64,000 bases of DNA from Planctomycetota bacterium (GTDB taxonomy: Bacteria; Planctomycetota; Planctomycetia; Planctomycetales; Planctomycetaceae): NCBI GenBank assembly GCA_027624335.1, contig JAQBWV010000003.1, positions 1 through 64,000 of the forward strand, read 5' to 3'. The position numbers and the translations under genes were made by a program. Of this stretch, positions 11,472 through 22,414 are shown piece after piece. The stretch's first letter is position 1; every line of letters begins with the position of its first letter. The notes beneath the pieces are model-generated. The model was not told the DNA's origin. It saw only the letters and a list, made by a program, of their open reading frames with translations, and ran no database searches.

Positions 11472-12266
11472 TTAGTCAGTTAGACAAATGCGGCGGGATT
11501 GTGGCAGGTACTCCGGAACAAGGTCAACCTGGTTCAGAGTCGCCGCAATCCTGATATCGGCCTCAAGACCAAGCCGCATGAGATTCCGTCCGCCGCTTCC
11601 CGTTTCCAGGACGCGAAACGCTCCATCCTGCGTATTTGCAGTGTTTTGCCAATAGGAAAGCACCAGCTGAGCCGCGTCGCACAAATTGAACGTTGCCTCA
11701 TTGGCGGCGTGAAACCGACGTCGCTCTGCAAGTAATCGATCAACGACAGCTCCTGCGAACAGGCAGTCTTCGGACGACACGTTACCAACGGTTCCGGCGC
11801 AAACGAGATGAATCGGTCGAGTGTCGCTCAGCAGAAAAGTGACAACAGCCTGAAGATTGGCAAACGCTCCGGTGATAATCCGGTCTGCCATCACCGCACG
11901 CAGCAATGCTTTCGTCCCATTAGTTGTCGTGAATGCAACGTCACGATTGGCGACCATGTCACGGCTCCATTCTGAAGGCGAATTCCCCAGATCGAATCCC
12001 GGAATCGGCTCTCCACCACGTTCGCCGCCGAGCAGCAAATGAGCACTCACTCCGTTTACTTTGCCAGTCGCGTCACGAGCGTCGTCGCGCAGTTGGACAG
12101 CTGCATCGATCGTCTCACACGGAATGATGCTGCACGCTCCATTCCCCAGCGCATAAGCGATCGTCGTCGTCGCGCGTAATACATCAATCACGACAGCAAT
12201 GCCTCCCTGCAAATCGCACGGTTCAAAGAGTGTCGGCAGAACGTGGACAGTTAGTTTTCGAGTCAT
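11472..12266 (-). CDS. comB: 2-phosphosulfolactate phosphatase family protein
   Basis: VVIDVLRATTTIAYALGNGA, LLGGERGGEPIPGFDLGNSPSEW, TTTNGTKAL, VCAGTVGNVSSEDCLFAGAVVDRL. Confidence 0.88.
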   Translation of the reverse strand: MTRKLTVHVLPTLFEPCDLQGGIAVVIDVLRATTTIAYALGNGACSIIPCETIDAAVQLRDDARDATGKVNGVSAHLLLGGERGGEPIPGFDLGNSPSEWSRDMVANRDVAFTTTNGTKALLRAVMADRIITGAFANLQAVVTFLLSDTRPIHLVCAGTVGNVSSEDCLFAGAVVDRLLAERRRFHAANEATFNLCDAAQLVLSYWQNTANTQDGAFRVLETGSGGRNLMRLGLEADIRIAATLNQVDLVPEYLPQSRRICLTD

Positions 12267-12421
12267 GGCCGAATGATAGGTCTCAGCGTCGCGACTCGAC
12301 AGTGGCGTCTCATCGCCGTCTACTCACAAGTCCGTTAACGGGACGCTTGATTCTCGCCGCGCGTTGACCACACTCACCGCTGCCACGTTCCAGATGCAGA
12401 TCAAATACAACGTGCTCGGCG

Positions 12422-13483
12422 TTGCAGTCTCATTCAAGTCCCTCACTCGGTGCATACAGCATGTCCTCAGAACTTCTTCACTTGTGTGAAATGGCTCCGA
12501 ACCAGTCCGGGGACTTCTTTGCTGTGCTGGCGTCCCGTGAACAGAGCCAGACGCGGGATGGCAAGCCGTATTACCGGGTTGCCTTCCGCGACGCGAAACG
12601 CTCGGCTACGTCGATGATCTGGAGCGATCACGGGCAGTTCCCTGACTGCAGCGAGAAATGGAAGGTCGGCGAGTTTTACAAGCTCCGCGGCAAGTACACC
12701 GAGAACTCGTACGGACCGCAGATAGAGATCGAACGGATCCGCCCGGTTGAAGACGCCGACGCCGAACAGGGTTTCTCGCCTGACGATTTCTTTGAGGTTT
12801 CGAGATACGACCGCGAGGAGATGTTTGAAGAGTTGATTAGCATTGCGCAGGAACAGATCACCGAACAACCATTGCAGCGGCTGGTTGTCGAACTGCTCAC
12901 CGAGCACGCCGACACCGTCAAACGTCACGCTGCCGCCGCTCGAAATCATCATGCATTCATGGGCGGGTACCTTGAGCACACGCTGTCAGTGACCAGAACG
13001 GCGGTCTTTCTGGCCGACAAGTATGGTGCCTACTACACCAGAATGCAGCCGCCCCTTTCAAAGTCGCTGGTTGTTGCCGGAGCAATTCTGCACGACATCG
13101 GCAAAGTGGAAGAACTCAAGTTCAAACCGGAAGGTTGGGAGTACACTCCGCGAGGCCGACTGGTAGGTCATATTTTCATCGGTCGCGACATCGTCCTGAA
13201 CAAAGCCGCCACGATCCCCGACATCAATCCTGAAACAGTGCTCCGACTCGAGCACATCATCATTTCTCACCAGGGACTTCCCGAATGGGGGTCGCCGATT
13301 TCCCCGAGCACTCCGGAAGCGTTGCTGGTCCACTACGCTGACGATATGGATGCAAAATTTCACGAACTGGCGGCGGAACTTGAAAAAGTCGCGCCTTCAG
13401 AAATGGAATTCACCGACTATCGAAATCCGTTGCGGCGGCGACTCTTCCGAGGTCTGAACCCTGACAAGTCAAATACCGATTGA
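12422..13483 (+). CDS. OB-fold + HD-domain protein, YhaM-like 3'-5' exoribonuclease
   Basis: OB-like N-terminus followed by HHAFMGGYLEHTLSVTRTAVFLADKY ... GAILHDIGKVEEL ... LEHIIISHQGLPEWGSP HD motifs; true start possibly MSSELLHLCEM. Confidence 0.82.
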   Translation: MQSHSSPSLGAYSMSSELLHLCEMAPNQSGDFFAVLASREQSQTRDGKPYYRVAFRDAKRSATSMIWSDHGQFPDCSEKWKVGEFYKLRGKYTENSYGPQIEIERIRPVEDADAEQGFSPDDFFEVSRYDREEMFEELISIAQEQITEQPLQRLVVELLTEHADTVKRHAAAARNHHAFMGGYLEHTLSVTRTAVFLADKYGAYYTRMQPPLSKSLVVAGAILHDIGKVEELKFKPEGWEYTPRGRLVGHIFIGRDIVLNKAATIPDINPETVLRLEHIIISHQGLPEWGSPISPSTPEALLVHYADDMDAKFHELAAELEKVAPSEMEFTDYRNPLRRRLFRGLNPDKSNTD

Positions 13484-13573
13484 ATCAGCAATCGGCGACA
13501 GCAGCGTACTGCCGACACTCACATCGTCGTGATCAGCAAATCTGCAAGCCTGCTGAATCATCCCGAAACGAAT

Positions 13574-13607
13574 CGAGGCTCCCGACGAATCATCGCCGGG
13601 AGCCTCG
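13574..13607. terminator. Bidirectional hairpin between convergent genes
   Basis: CGAGGCTCCCG (13574-13584) pairs perfectly with CGGGAGCCTCG (13597-13607), 12-nt loop; lies between the stops of convergent genes; no long T tract. Confidence 0.65.
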
Positions 13608-13634
13608 TCAGATTCATAATGCCAGACTCGTAGT

Positions 13635-16600
13635 CTATGTCTTAGCGTTGAGATTCGCGCGGTCAGCATCGCTCAGCATCAGCATGTCGTTAACGACTTC
13701 ACTGCTGCCAATCTGGTCGTCGCCGAGATTACCGCCGACCGTGTCAGTTCCGGAGTTGCCGGAGATCGAATCATCTCCGTCTCCGCCGACGATGATGTCG
13801 TCACCGCCACCGCCGATGATCACGTCGTCACCATCGTGGCCGTCGATGGTGTCGCCACCACTTTCACCCATGATCGAGTCGTTGCCATCGCCGCCAAAGA
13901 TGCCGTCTCTGCCACCTTCGCCGCTGATCACGTCAGCACCATCGCCGCCGTCGATCGTGTCATCTCCACCGCCACCGAGGATGAAGTCGTCTCCATGATC
14001 GCCTCGAATGACATCGTTTCCGCTCTGCCCCTTCAGTGTGTCGTCATCACGACCACCGTCGAGAGTATCGTCACCGACCCCACCGAGCAGTGTGTCACTG
14101 CCCAGCATCCCGAGCAGGCTATCGTCGCCAGCCATCCCGTTGAGGACGTCGTCTCCGAAACTGCCGTTGGCCGTGTCGTTGCCGTCACCGCCAGTCAGTG
14201 AATCGTTTCCGAACGCACCTTCCATCAGGTCATCGCCTGCTCCACCCTCAATGGTGTCGTTGCCGTCGTCGCCTCGCAGGATGTCATTTCCGTCGAAGCC
14301 GTTCAGGATATCGTCACCAGTTCCACCGGTGACCGTGTCATTTCCGATTCGACCATCGACAGTGTCGTCGCCGTCTCCCCCGATGATGGAATCATCTCCG
14401 TCGGTACCGGTCAGGGTATCGTTGCCTGTGCCACCGTCGATCAGGACCGGGACGTTACCGACCTGGGCATCAAAGCCGGAAATCGTGTCATTTCCAGCAT
14501 CGCCATTCACCTGCAGAACGAAGAAGCCAACATTGTTAATGTCTTCGATGGTGATCGTATCGTCGCCAAAGCCACCGTTGACCTGAATCACTTCGGAACC
14601 CGAAGCAAATCCAAGCTCGTCACCAGTGATTCTCAGCGAGTTGGACCCTTCGGAAATCACCAGTGTGCTGCCGTCCTGTCCCACAACAAAATTATTGTTA
14701 GAGCCGTTTCCGTTGATCTGGACAGTGTCAAAGCCTGCTTCGAAGGCGAAGGTATCCTTCCCATCCTGAACGCCACGCCAGACGATGATGTCATCGCCAG
14801 CACCGCCCTGCAGATCGTCTGCCCCTCCCTGACCGAGCAGCGAATCGTTGCCGTCTCCGCCGATGAGAGTATCCATACCACCACCGCCGTACAGCGTGTC
14901 GTTTCCGAATCCGCCGTCAATCAGATCGTTGCCACTCATCCCGTTGATGAAGTCATTAAGTCGACTGCCGGTCAGAGTGTCGTCGCCCAGGCCGCCGTTA
15001 ATGGTGTCCCCCAGCAATCCGGTCGGCAAAGCACCATCGTCATCAATGATGGTCGCCATCCCGTTGGCATCACCAATCTGAATTCCGCCGGACGCGTTGC
15101 TGATCATCAACTGGAAGAACTCTGTCATTTCCGCAGACGTATCGCCTGCAATGGTGACGCTCACGGTTTGAGCAGTCATGCCTGGTGCGAAAATCAGCGT
15201 ACCACTGGTGTCGACGAAATCTTCTCCAGCGACGGCCGATCCACTGCGAGTCGCATAGTCCACACTGACCGTTGTCAGGCCTGGAGGATTTAATAGCGTC
15301 ACCGTGAACGTCGCTATTTGCGATCCCGTATCTCCTTCAGCAAGAACCGTCACGTCGTCGACCAGCAACAGTGGGCTGCCTGCCCCATCGTCGTCAATAA
15401 TGACACCGCGACCGATAGCGTTATCGATGGCACCACCAACGGCATTGGACAGGACGACTGAAAACGTTTCATTCCCTTCCTGCAGCAGGTCGGCTCGAAT
15501 CGTCACCGTCACCGGAATTGACGTGACACCCGGATCGAATGTCAACGTCCCTGAATTATTCAGAAGGTCGCCGTCCACAACGGTCGCCGTTCCATCCATC
15601 ACCGCGAAGTCGACCGTAACGATCGAGTTGGGATTTCCGGCAATCGTCACATTGAATGTGGCGTCCACGGTCGTCTGAGAATCGTTGATGAGCGAATCCA
15701 CAAACGAGCCGCCCCCATCGTTCGACGTCATTACATCCGGCAGACCATCGTTGTTGAAATCTCCCGCAGTAATATCGGAAATGGTGAGCCCTGACCTTGT
15801 CGCGACCTGAGAACCCAGACCGAAGATACCTGTCCCGTCATTCACGAGCGTTGTCACGTTGGCATTTGTATCCAGAACAATGTCGATGTCACCGTCGTTG
15901 TCAAAGTCTCCGACAGCTGCGGAATTCGCCGTTCCGGCCAGCGATTGCAGTATGAAACCACCTGCTCCGTTGTTGATGCCAACCGTGAAACTCGGATCCC
16001 CACCGACGCCGATATCGTCCACGCCGTCGGCATTAAAATCGGCAGCGACCATTCGCTGCGTGTTGAACGTGCCCAGAATCTGTGTCGTGACGGACGTCGG
16101 AAAGGCTCCTGCTCCATCACTGATCATGACCACGACATTCTGCGAACCTGAGTTCGCGACAGCGAAGTCAGTGATGCCGTCTCCGTTAAAGTCGCCGGTT
16201 ACCACTCCGGAAGGTGCATTGCCGCCACTCAGGATTGTCGATGCGGCAAACGCTCCGGCACCGTCCCCAATCAACACGGTAACGTCGTCACTGCCGCTGT
16301 TTGCAACCACCAGGTCGATATTGACGTCCCCGTTGAAGTCCCCGGTTTCAATTGCCACCGGCGTCGTCCCAACGGTAATGCTGGCGGCCATGCCAGGCAC
16401 ACCACCGGCACTCGTGCGAAACACGGAGACGGTGCCGCTATTGCTGTTCACGACTGCAAAATCAAGGCCGGCAGCATTGTCGAAGTTACCAACCGCAATG
16501 TCGGTCGGATTGTCAGCCGCTGTGCCAACGATCGGCGCTCCGAATCCACCCATCCCGTTGCCAAGCTGAACAGCAACGTTGTCCATTGCCATTCCCATCG

Positions 16601-17921
16601 GAGGGATAACGTTGCCGTCCGAAACAACAACGTCGAGAAAACCGTCACCGTTGAAGTCGCCAGAGTTAATGAACTCGGCAGAAAACAGGCTGGTAGAACT
16701 TGGACCAGGAATGAATGTCCCGGCTTCCACGACAAGTGTGTCATCAATCGAGATCGCCGGTGGAATCGCCGAAGGAATCCCGCCCCCGAAGACGGTATCT
16801 GATCCATCGCCGCCCTCAATACGGTCCAGGCCTTCACCGCCGTCGAGAGTGTCATTGCCACTCTGACCATGAATCACATCGTTGCCGTCGTCTCCGCTGA
16901 TGACGTCGTCTCCGCCACCGCCGTAGATCAAGTCGTCAAGAGGACCACCATTCAACGTGTCTGCACCGGCCATTCCATTGATGTTATCGTTTCCAGAGCC
17001 GCCATCCACCACGTCATTGCCGCTGCCGCCTTTGATGGTATCGTCGCCGAAGTTGCCCAGCAGGCTGTCATCGCCAGCGGCACCATCAAGCTCGTCTTCG
17101 CCGAAACCACCATCCAGTGTGTCATCTCTCAGACCACCATGAAGAGTGTCGTTGCCGTCGTTCCCCAGCAGACTGTCCGTTCCGTCCTCGCCCATGAGGC
17201 TGTCGTCGCCGGCACCACCATCGATGGTGTCGGTACCGTTACCAGCCAGGACGGTGTCATTACCCGCGTTGCCCAGAACGCTGTCCGCTCCGTTGCCGGC
17301 AAGGATCGAGTCATCCCCTGTACCACCGTCGACCACATCATTACCGTCACCGGAAATAATGGTGTCGTTGCCCAGACCACCAGTAATGGTGTCGTTGCCG
17401 TCATCCCCAAGAATCGTGAGGTTTCCTCGACCGCTGCTGACGGTGATGACATCATTGCCATGCCCGCCATTCAGCGTCGCATCAAAACCATCGGACGCGA
17501 TGATGGTGTCATCGCCATTGTCACCATCGACGCTGATCTGGAGAGGGTCACCAGTTCCCGAATCGACGAACGTAAACGCCGCCGTTGTGACTCCGGTGAG
17601 ATCGATCAGATTCTCGGTGTCGCTACCGACGATCGTCAGACGCTCTACCTGGGATGCCAGAATTGCAGGCAGTGAGGTGTCCGGCTGGTTGTTCACCAGC
17701 ACTTGAACCTGCGACGGATTCGCTGGATTGGTTCGGACAGCCACGCTGTCATTGCCCTCTTCGATGACAATACTCAGTTCACCATTCGCGAACAGAGTCG
17801 ATGCCGACAGGTAGGTCCTCTCTTCGAGAACCTGTGCCGTCTGATTTGATCCACTGATCCGTCTTCTCGACTGCTTGCCTCGAAGCTGCCGCCGGATTTT
17901 CCAGATGTTGGAAAGAAGCAT
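13635..17921 (-). CDS. Giant secreted protein with hemolysin-type (RTX-like) Ca-binding repeats, VCBS/FG-GAP repeats and Calx-beta domains
   Basis: Many GGxGxDxLxG nonapeptides; FNGDGFLDVVVSDG/GDFNGDGITDFAVANSG repeats; Calx-beta-like GTATVVDGDLLNNSGTLTFDPGVTSIPVTVTIRAD; N-terminal VLEERTYLSAS resembles the planctomycete LEPR-XLL motif. Confidence 0.9.
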   Translation of the reverse strand: MLLSNIWKIRRQLRGKQSRRRISGSNQTAQVLEERTYLSASTLFANGELSIVIEEGNDSVAVRTNPANPSQVQVLVNNQPDTSLPAILASQVERLTIVGSDTENLIDLTGVTTAAFTFVDSGTGDPLQISVDGDNGDDTIIASDGFDATLNGGHGNDVITVSSGRGNLTILGDDGNDTITGGLGNDTIISGDGNDVVDGGTGDDSILAGNGADSVLGNAGNDTVLAGNGTDTIDGGAGDDSLMGEDGTDSLLGNDGNDTLHGGLRDDTLDGGFGEDELDGAAGDDSLLGNFGDDTIKGGSGNDVVDGGSGNDNINGMAGADTLNGGPLDDLIYGGGGDDVISGDDGNDVIHGQSGNDTLDGGEGLDRIEGGDGSDTVFGGGIPSAIPPAISIDDTLVVEAGTFIPGPSSTSLFSAEFINSGDFNGDGFLDVVVSDGNVIPPMGMAMDNVAVQLGNGMGGFGAPIVGTAADNPTDIAVGNFDNAAGLDFAVVNSNSGTVSVFRTSAGGVPGMAASITVGTTPVAIETGDFNGDVNIDLVVANSGSDDVTVLIGDGAGAFAASTILSGGNAPSGVVTGDFNGDGITDFAVANSGSQNVVVMISDGAGAFPTSVTTQILGTFNTQRMVAADFNADGVDDIGVGGDPSFTVGINNGAGGFILQSLAGTANSAAVGDFDNDGDIDIVLDTNANVTTLVNDGTGIFGLGSQVATRSGLTISDITAGDFNNDGLPDVMTSNDGGGSFVDSLINDSQTTVDATFNVTIAGNPNSIVTVDFAVMDGTATVVDGDLLNNSGTLTFDPGVTSIPVTVTIRADLLQEGNETFSVVLSNAVGGAIDNAIGRGVIIDDDGAGSPLLLVDDVTVLAEGDTGSQIATFTVTLLNPPGLTTVSVDYATRSGSAVAGEDFVDTSGTLIFAPGMTAQTVSVTIAGDTSAEMTEFFQLMISNASGGIQIGDANGMATIIDDDGALPTGLLGDTINGGLGDDTLTGSRLNDFINGMSGNDLIDGGFGNDTLYGGGGMDTLIGGDGNDSLLGQGGADDLQGGAGDDIIVWRGVQDGKDTFAFEAGFDTVQINGNGSNNNFVVGQDGSTLVISEGSNSLRITGDELGFASGSEVIQVNGGFGDDTITIEDINNVGFFVLQVNGDAGNDTISGFDAQVGNVPVLIDGGTGNDTLTGTDGDDSIIGGDGDDTVDGRIGNDTVTGGTGDDILNGFDGNDILRGDDGNDTIEGGAGDDLMEGAFGNDSLTGGDGNDTANGSFGDDVLNGMAGDDSLLGMLGSDTLLGGVGDDTLDGGRDDDTLKGQSGNDVIRGDHGDDFILGGGGDDTIDGGDGADVISGEGGRDGIFGGDGNDSIMGESGGDTIDGHDGDDVIIGGGGDDIIVGGDGDDSISGNSGTDTVGGNLGDDQIGSSEVVNDMLMLSDADRANLNAKT

Positions 17922-18418
17922 CTGCTTTTTCTCCCGGAATCTTCTTCCTTGAAGGACGACGGCAACTCGTCGGGTCGCTGTCTCACACGTTAATGCAAGC
18001 CAGACTCGACGGAACGTTCCTCATGGAACGATCAACCGTTCAAAGTCGTTTGACAGTCGCAGGGCACACAGGCGGTGCCATGCAGACAGCACTACTATTC
18101 GCTGCCATTGGATCGGCACGCACTTGCCACACATTGCACAAAACCATGACGATACGGCACAGCCCGGAAAAACGGTTCAGGCGATACGACCGGAATCTTT
18201 TATCACAGTCCAGGTAATATTCAGGCGACAGTACGGGGACGGCAGACTGTGACGATCTGGCAGACTCGCGCTACTGGGCGAATTCCGCAAAGTAAACATC
18301 GTCGGTTCGTTGCAGAACTGTCAGAACCACTCAAGTTTCATCACTGGAAACCGGGGATTCCAAGGCTGCGGCAAGTCTTACTTCCAGTCGTCCTCTGATC
18401 TGAAACACGGAGAGTTGT

Positions 18419-19399
18419 ATGAGTAATCTGTTTCCACGATGTCAGATTGTTCCGCAGGCGGATTGCCAGGTCACAATTAAGATCGACGGCAGGGAGCGGG
18501 CGCGCTGGCATTACGGGTTGCAGTATCCTCGTCCATTTTTTTTCCCAATTAATGGGCCATCCGGTGAATCGCTGACTCGAATGGGGCATCCTGGCGCGTC
18601 CAATCACGATCATCACCGATCTGTCTGGTTCGCGCATGCCAAAGTCCTGGGCATCGACTTCTGGAGTGACAACACTCAGGCCCACATCCGACAGAAGAAC
18701 TGGCTGGTTTACGAGGACGGCGACGAGCAAACCATTCTTGCCACTCGGCTCGGCTGGTACGACGGGCATGATCCGAAAGAACTGCTTGATCAAGTCCTGA
18801 TCGCGGTCTTCCGACCTGGTCCGGAAGGAGAAACTCTGCTGGAGCTTCAATCCACTTTCCATCCCACATCCGACTCGCTGGAGTTTCAGAAAACCAATTT
18901 CGGATTTCTGGCCGTACGAGTCGCAAAGTCCATCGCCGAACACTTTGGTGGCGGACACCTGACAAATAGCGAAGGGCTTGTCGGAGAAAAGGACGATTCA
19001 GGTCAGCCGAACATCTTCGGCAAACAAGCTCGCTGGATGGACTACAGCGGTCCGATCAAGCCTCACCGGAACTCAGATCTCGACACCGGCAGAACTAACG
19101 CTCAACTCGATACGGTTGAAGGCATCACATACTTCGATCATCCGTCGAACGCTGGCTACCCAAACCACTGGCATGTGCGGGAGGACGGCTGGATGGGAGC
19201 GTCGCCCTGCATGAACGGTCCCCTTCAGACATCCCGCAAGGCTCCGCTGCGGATGAGATTTCTGCTGCACGCGCACGCAGGACCAGTCGACGTTCCGAAG
19301 GCCAACGCGATTGCCAGTCAATTCGCTGCATGGCCGCTGTTTGATGTCATCAAATCCACGAAGCCGCACTGTGAATTCGAAATTCAACAAGTTCCCTGA
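18419..19399 (+). CDS. PmoA-family protein (DUF6807-like)
   Basis: GRERARWHYGLQYPRPFFFPINGPSGESLTRMGHPGASNHDHHRSVWFAHAKVLGIDFW; DHHRSVWF signature. Confidence 0.85.
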   Translation: MSNLFPRCQIVPQADCQVTIKIDGRERARWHYGLQYPRPFFFPINGPSGESLTRMGHPGASNHDHHRSVWFAHAKVLGIDFWSDNTQAHIRQKNWLVYEDGDEQTILATRLGWYDGHDPKELLDQVLIAVFRPGPEGETLLELQSTFHPTSDSLEFQKTNFGFLAVRVAKSIAEHFGGGHLTNSEGLVGEKDDSGQPNIFGKQARWMDYSGPIKPHRNSDLDTGRTNAQLDTVEGITYFDHPSNAGYPNHWHVREDGWMGASPCMNGPLQTSRKAPLRMRFLLHAHAGPVDVPKANAIASQFAAWPLFDVIKSTKPHCEFEIQQVP

Positions 19400-19783
19400 T
19401 CGACCGTCTCTCGAATCAGCCGGATTTGAAATCCGATCAATGCCCTGCCATCAGGTCGCCAGGCGACACGAAACAGGGGATTGACCGTTGGCGACGAACG
19501 AGTAGCACATTTTGAAACGCTACAATAAGAGAGCCAGACCGGACCTGATTTCGGGCGACAACAAATGCCGGTTCTTCCGGCAGGGACGAATGGAACTGCT
19601 TCCCGTTCTCGAATCTTCATCGAGATTCCTGGCTGCGAGTGTTTCTCTTCCGTAAAGTCGTAAGGTTACTATTGGTTAGACAATGAGGAAGCTCAGGTTC
19701 CCTTTCGAACCAAGGGTCCTCGTCATTCTTCGGCCAGTACCAGACGGACCGTCATTCACGACCCCGCTTGAACTGAGGCTGCT

Positions 19784-20224
19784 GTGAGTAAACTCGGATT
19801 CTTCTTCATGACGCTCGTCGGAGCAATTCCAGCTGGAGGGGCGCTCTACGCCCTCATCAGGAACCTGCTCGACCGCGCGGACAGCCTTGGCACAGTCCTG
19901 CTGGGTATTACGATCACAGCGACGGTATGCACTGCGCTGGTCGTCCTGACGCCATTCATCGTTCTGGTTTTCTACAAGGACACTCGTGGAGCGTTCGTTC
20001 CACTGCAGCCAGGTGACGATGAGGCACAGTCAGCAGCAGCCGGCAATGCCGCGGAAGCCGAGGGTTTCGGAGACGTGATTCCGGACGACTTCGACGAAAC
20101 GGAACTCGCCGTGACGGACGAAGCTGATGAGGATTACGAGTCGTTCGACGACGACGAGGATCTCGGCGACTACGACGAAGACTACGACGAAGAATACGAA
20201 GAGTTTGACGACGACGAACTTTGA
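19784..20224 (+). CDS. Small membrane protein with hyper-acidic C-terminal tail
   Basis: Two predicted hydrophobic helices followed by a ~50-residue Asp/Glu tail (ESFDDDEDLGDYDEDYDEEYEEFDDDEL); GTG start with TGAGG upstream. Confidence 0.65.
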   Translation: MSKLGFFFMTLVGAIPAGGALYALIRNLLDRADSLGTVLLGITITATVCTALVVLTPFIVLVFYKDTRGAFVPLQPGDDEAQSAAAGNAAEAEGFGDVIPDDFDETELAVTDEADEDYESFDDDEDLGDYDEDYDEEYEEFDDDEL

Positions 20225-20311
20225 TCAATCTGGCCTGCAGGTTACGCTGATACTGGTTGTCGCTGCTGACTTGACCTTGCTCGGTCGGTTCTCATTTGCG
20301 AGCGGTCACGT

Positions 20312-22039
20312 TTAACCGGCCCCGACGTCATCTTCGTAATACCGCACGAGTGCCTGGTTATCGAGACGGTTGATCTCGACGTCGATGGGTGACAGGTCTT
20401 CCGGCAGTTGAAACATGGCTGACAGCGTTTCGTCGTTCAGGAACCTCAAACTGCCGCGCACGACATCATCGAGATGCGTGGGCGCTCCAAATTCCGAAAG
20501 ACTCGCCAGTGCGAAGCCCCAGTCCCCGAACGACGGCACTGCCGCGTGGAATGGCCGGACGTAAAACCCAGCGGCTTCCATCGTGCGGACAATGCACCAG
20601 TATGCTCTGCGGGACAACAGAGGCGACGTGCATTGAATGCACACCATCGCGTCGAGAGTAATGCGCTCTCGAAGCAGCCTGTAGAAACGCGTCGTGTAGA
20701 GCTTTCCCAGCGAGAACGAATTCGGATCCGGAAAGTCGATCAGCACCAGATCGAATCGCTCGTCGACGGACTCCAGCCAGATCATCGCGTCGTCATTAAC
20801 GACCACGACCCGTCGATCTTTCAGAGCGTGGCCGTTCAGCTTCGACAACGGAGGGAACGACTTTGACAGACCAGTCATTTCAGGATCGATATCGACCAGT
20901 GTGACGCGTTCGACGCTCGGATATCGCAACAGCTCCCGCAGCGCGAGCCCGTCTCCGCCGCCCAGCACAAGTACGTTCTTCAACGTGTGAGCAACCGAGG
21001 CCGCAGGATGTACGAGAGCTTCGTGATAGCGATACTCGTCTGACGAACTGAACTGCAGATTCCCGTTCAGGTAGAGCTGAAACCCGGTTCGATTCTGAGT
21101 GACAACAATCCGCTGATACGGCGTCGTCTGAGTGTGGACGATCGGGCTGGAAAACATGCTGTTCTCAGCCAGTGAAGTTAGCGAGTCCGCGTTGAGCAAC
21201 CCGGTCAACAACAGTCCGATGACGCATGCCGCCCGGACTCTCAACCCAAACACGCCACCGGTCAGAATTGGTCGCAGTAGCGATGTTCCCCAGAAACCAA
21301 CCAGGGCATTCAGAATCCCGAAGACCAGCGACGTACGTACGAGGCCCAGCGTCGGGACAAGGAAGATTGGAAACATCAGTGAAGCGACCAGCGCCCCGAT
21401 ATAGTCAAACGTCAGCACCTTCGAAACGAGATCATCGAAATCGAGATGGCCCTTCAGGATCCGCATCAACAGAGGCAATTCGAGGCCAACCAGAACGCCA
21501 ATTCCGAACACCACGCCGTACAGAACCGGCAGAAACCAGGCCAGCCTGGCAAAGCAAAGGAACAACAGTGGAGCACTGGTGCCGCCCAGCAGAGCAACAC
21601 CCAGTTCCACTTCGACAAAGGTCCGGGCAACATCTTTCTTCACAAACGAAGAGACCCAGGCACCGGCTCCGAGAGCTGACAGGTAAACACCAATGATCAG
21701 CGAAAACTGGGTGACCGAATCCCCAAGGACATAACTGGCCAGTGTGCCGGCCAGTAGTTCATAAACGAGTCCGCACGTCGCGATGATCAGCACGTTCACA
21801 TAGAGCAGCGCCAGCGGCGCGTCGTTCATGAGCGGAGTCCTGACGCCAGCCTCAGGCGAAATCGCCAGCCCGGTTCCAGCAACCACCGACGTGGAATCCG
21901 CGACCAGCTGGACGACGATCTCATCGTCCGCATCAAAATCATCGTTCACCAGTTTCTCCGCTCGCGAACGGTTCCGTGAAGTTTGACACCGCAACTCCCC
22001 ATCCCGGTCCCATCGCCGACCTGGCAGCAGCTGAATCAT
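20312..22039 (-). CDS. Spermidine synthase-like protein with N-terminal multi-TM domain
   Basis: Seven or so hydrophobic segments, then [35 protein letters not shown] ... [13 protein letters not shown] of polyamine aminopropyltransferases; ATG overlaps the upstream stop (ATGA). Confidence 0.9.
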   Translation of the reverse strand: MIQLLPGRRWDRDGELRCQTSRNRSRAEKLVNDDFDADDEIVVQLVADSTSVVAGTGLAISPEAGVRTPLMNDAPLALLYVNVLIIATCGLVYELLAGTLASYVLGDSVTQFSLIIGVYLSALGAGAWVSSFVKKDVARTFVEVELGVALLGGTSAPLLFLCFARLAWFLPVLYGVVFGIGVLVGLELPLLMRILKGHLDFDDLVSKVLTFDYIGALVASLMFPIFLVPTLGLVRTSLVFGILNALVGFWGTSLLRPILTGGVFGLRVRAACVIGLLLTGLLNADSLTSLAENSMFSSPIVHTQTTPYQRIVVTQNRTGFQLYLNGNLQFSSSDEYRYHEALVHPAASVAHTLKNVLVLGGGDGLALRELLRYPSVERVTLVDIDPEMTGLSKSFPPLSKLNGHALKDRRVVVVNDDAMIWLESVDERFDLVLIDFPDPNSFSLGKLYTTRFYRLLRERITLDAMVCIQCTSPLLSRRAYWCIVRTMEAAGFYVRPFHAAVPSFGDWGFALASLSEFGAPTHLDDVVRGSLRFLNDETLSAMFQLPEDLSPIDVEINRLDNQALVRYYEDDVGAG

Positions 22040-22353
22040 CCATGGATGGCAGCGGCAATGATGATCGAAATTCCGATTACGATCGAACCAACCATGATCC
22101 CCAGTGCCGTGTTCTGGTCTTCTTCAATCTCTTTCCAGAACGGCAACGGCATCAGTTTGCTCATCAGAACGATGGCCAGGGCCAGAACCGCCAGCCCGAT
22201 CAGCGCGAACACGATAGCCCCCAGCGCCTGTTGCGCGACAACGGTAATTCCTCCACTGCCGCCCGCCGCCGCAATGCCGTCTCCTTCAGCAGCCAGCAGT
22301 GCAGTACCGACTCCACCAAGCCCAGCCACCACCTGGTTTACGAAACCAGTCAT
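22036..22353 (-). CDS. DUF350-like membrane protein
   Basis: 105 aa, three hydrophobic helices ([80 protein letters not shown]); AAGGAG SD upstream. Confidence 0.82.
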   Translation of the reverse strand: MTGFVNQVVAGLGGVGTALLAAEGDGIAAAGGSGGITVVAQQALGAIVFALIGLAVLALAIVLMSKLMPLPFWKEIEEDQNTALGIMVGSIVIGISIIIAAAIHG

Positions 22354-22414
22354 TGTTCATACTCCTTAATATTCCGGATGGAGAAACCAGCAACAGACAG
22401 GAAGGCGTCAAGTG

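Noticed and set aside
13700-17500. Repetitive DNA resembling a tandem-repeat or CRISPR-like locus
   Set aside because: The repeats are degenerate, in frame and code for RTX-like nonapeptides; no constant repeat/spacer pattern.
16869-17675. 268-aa and neighbouring antisense ORFs (also 13836-14201, 14008-14586) in the Ca-binding repeat region
   Set aside because: Repetitive antisense translation of GGxGxDxL repeats; periodicity is explained by the sense protein.
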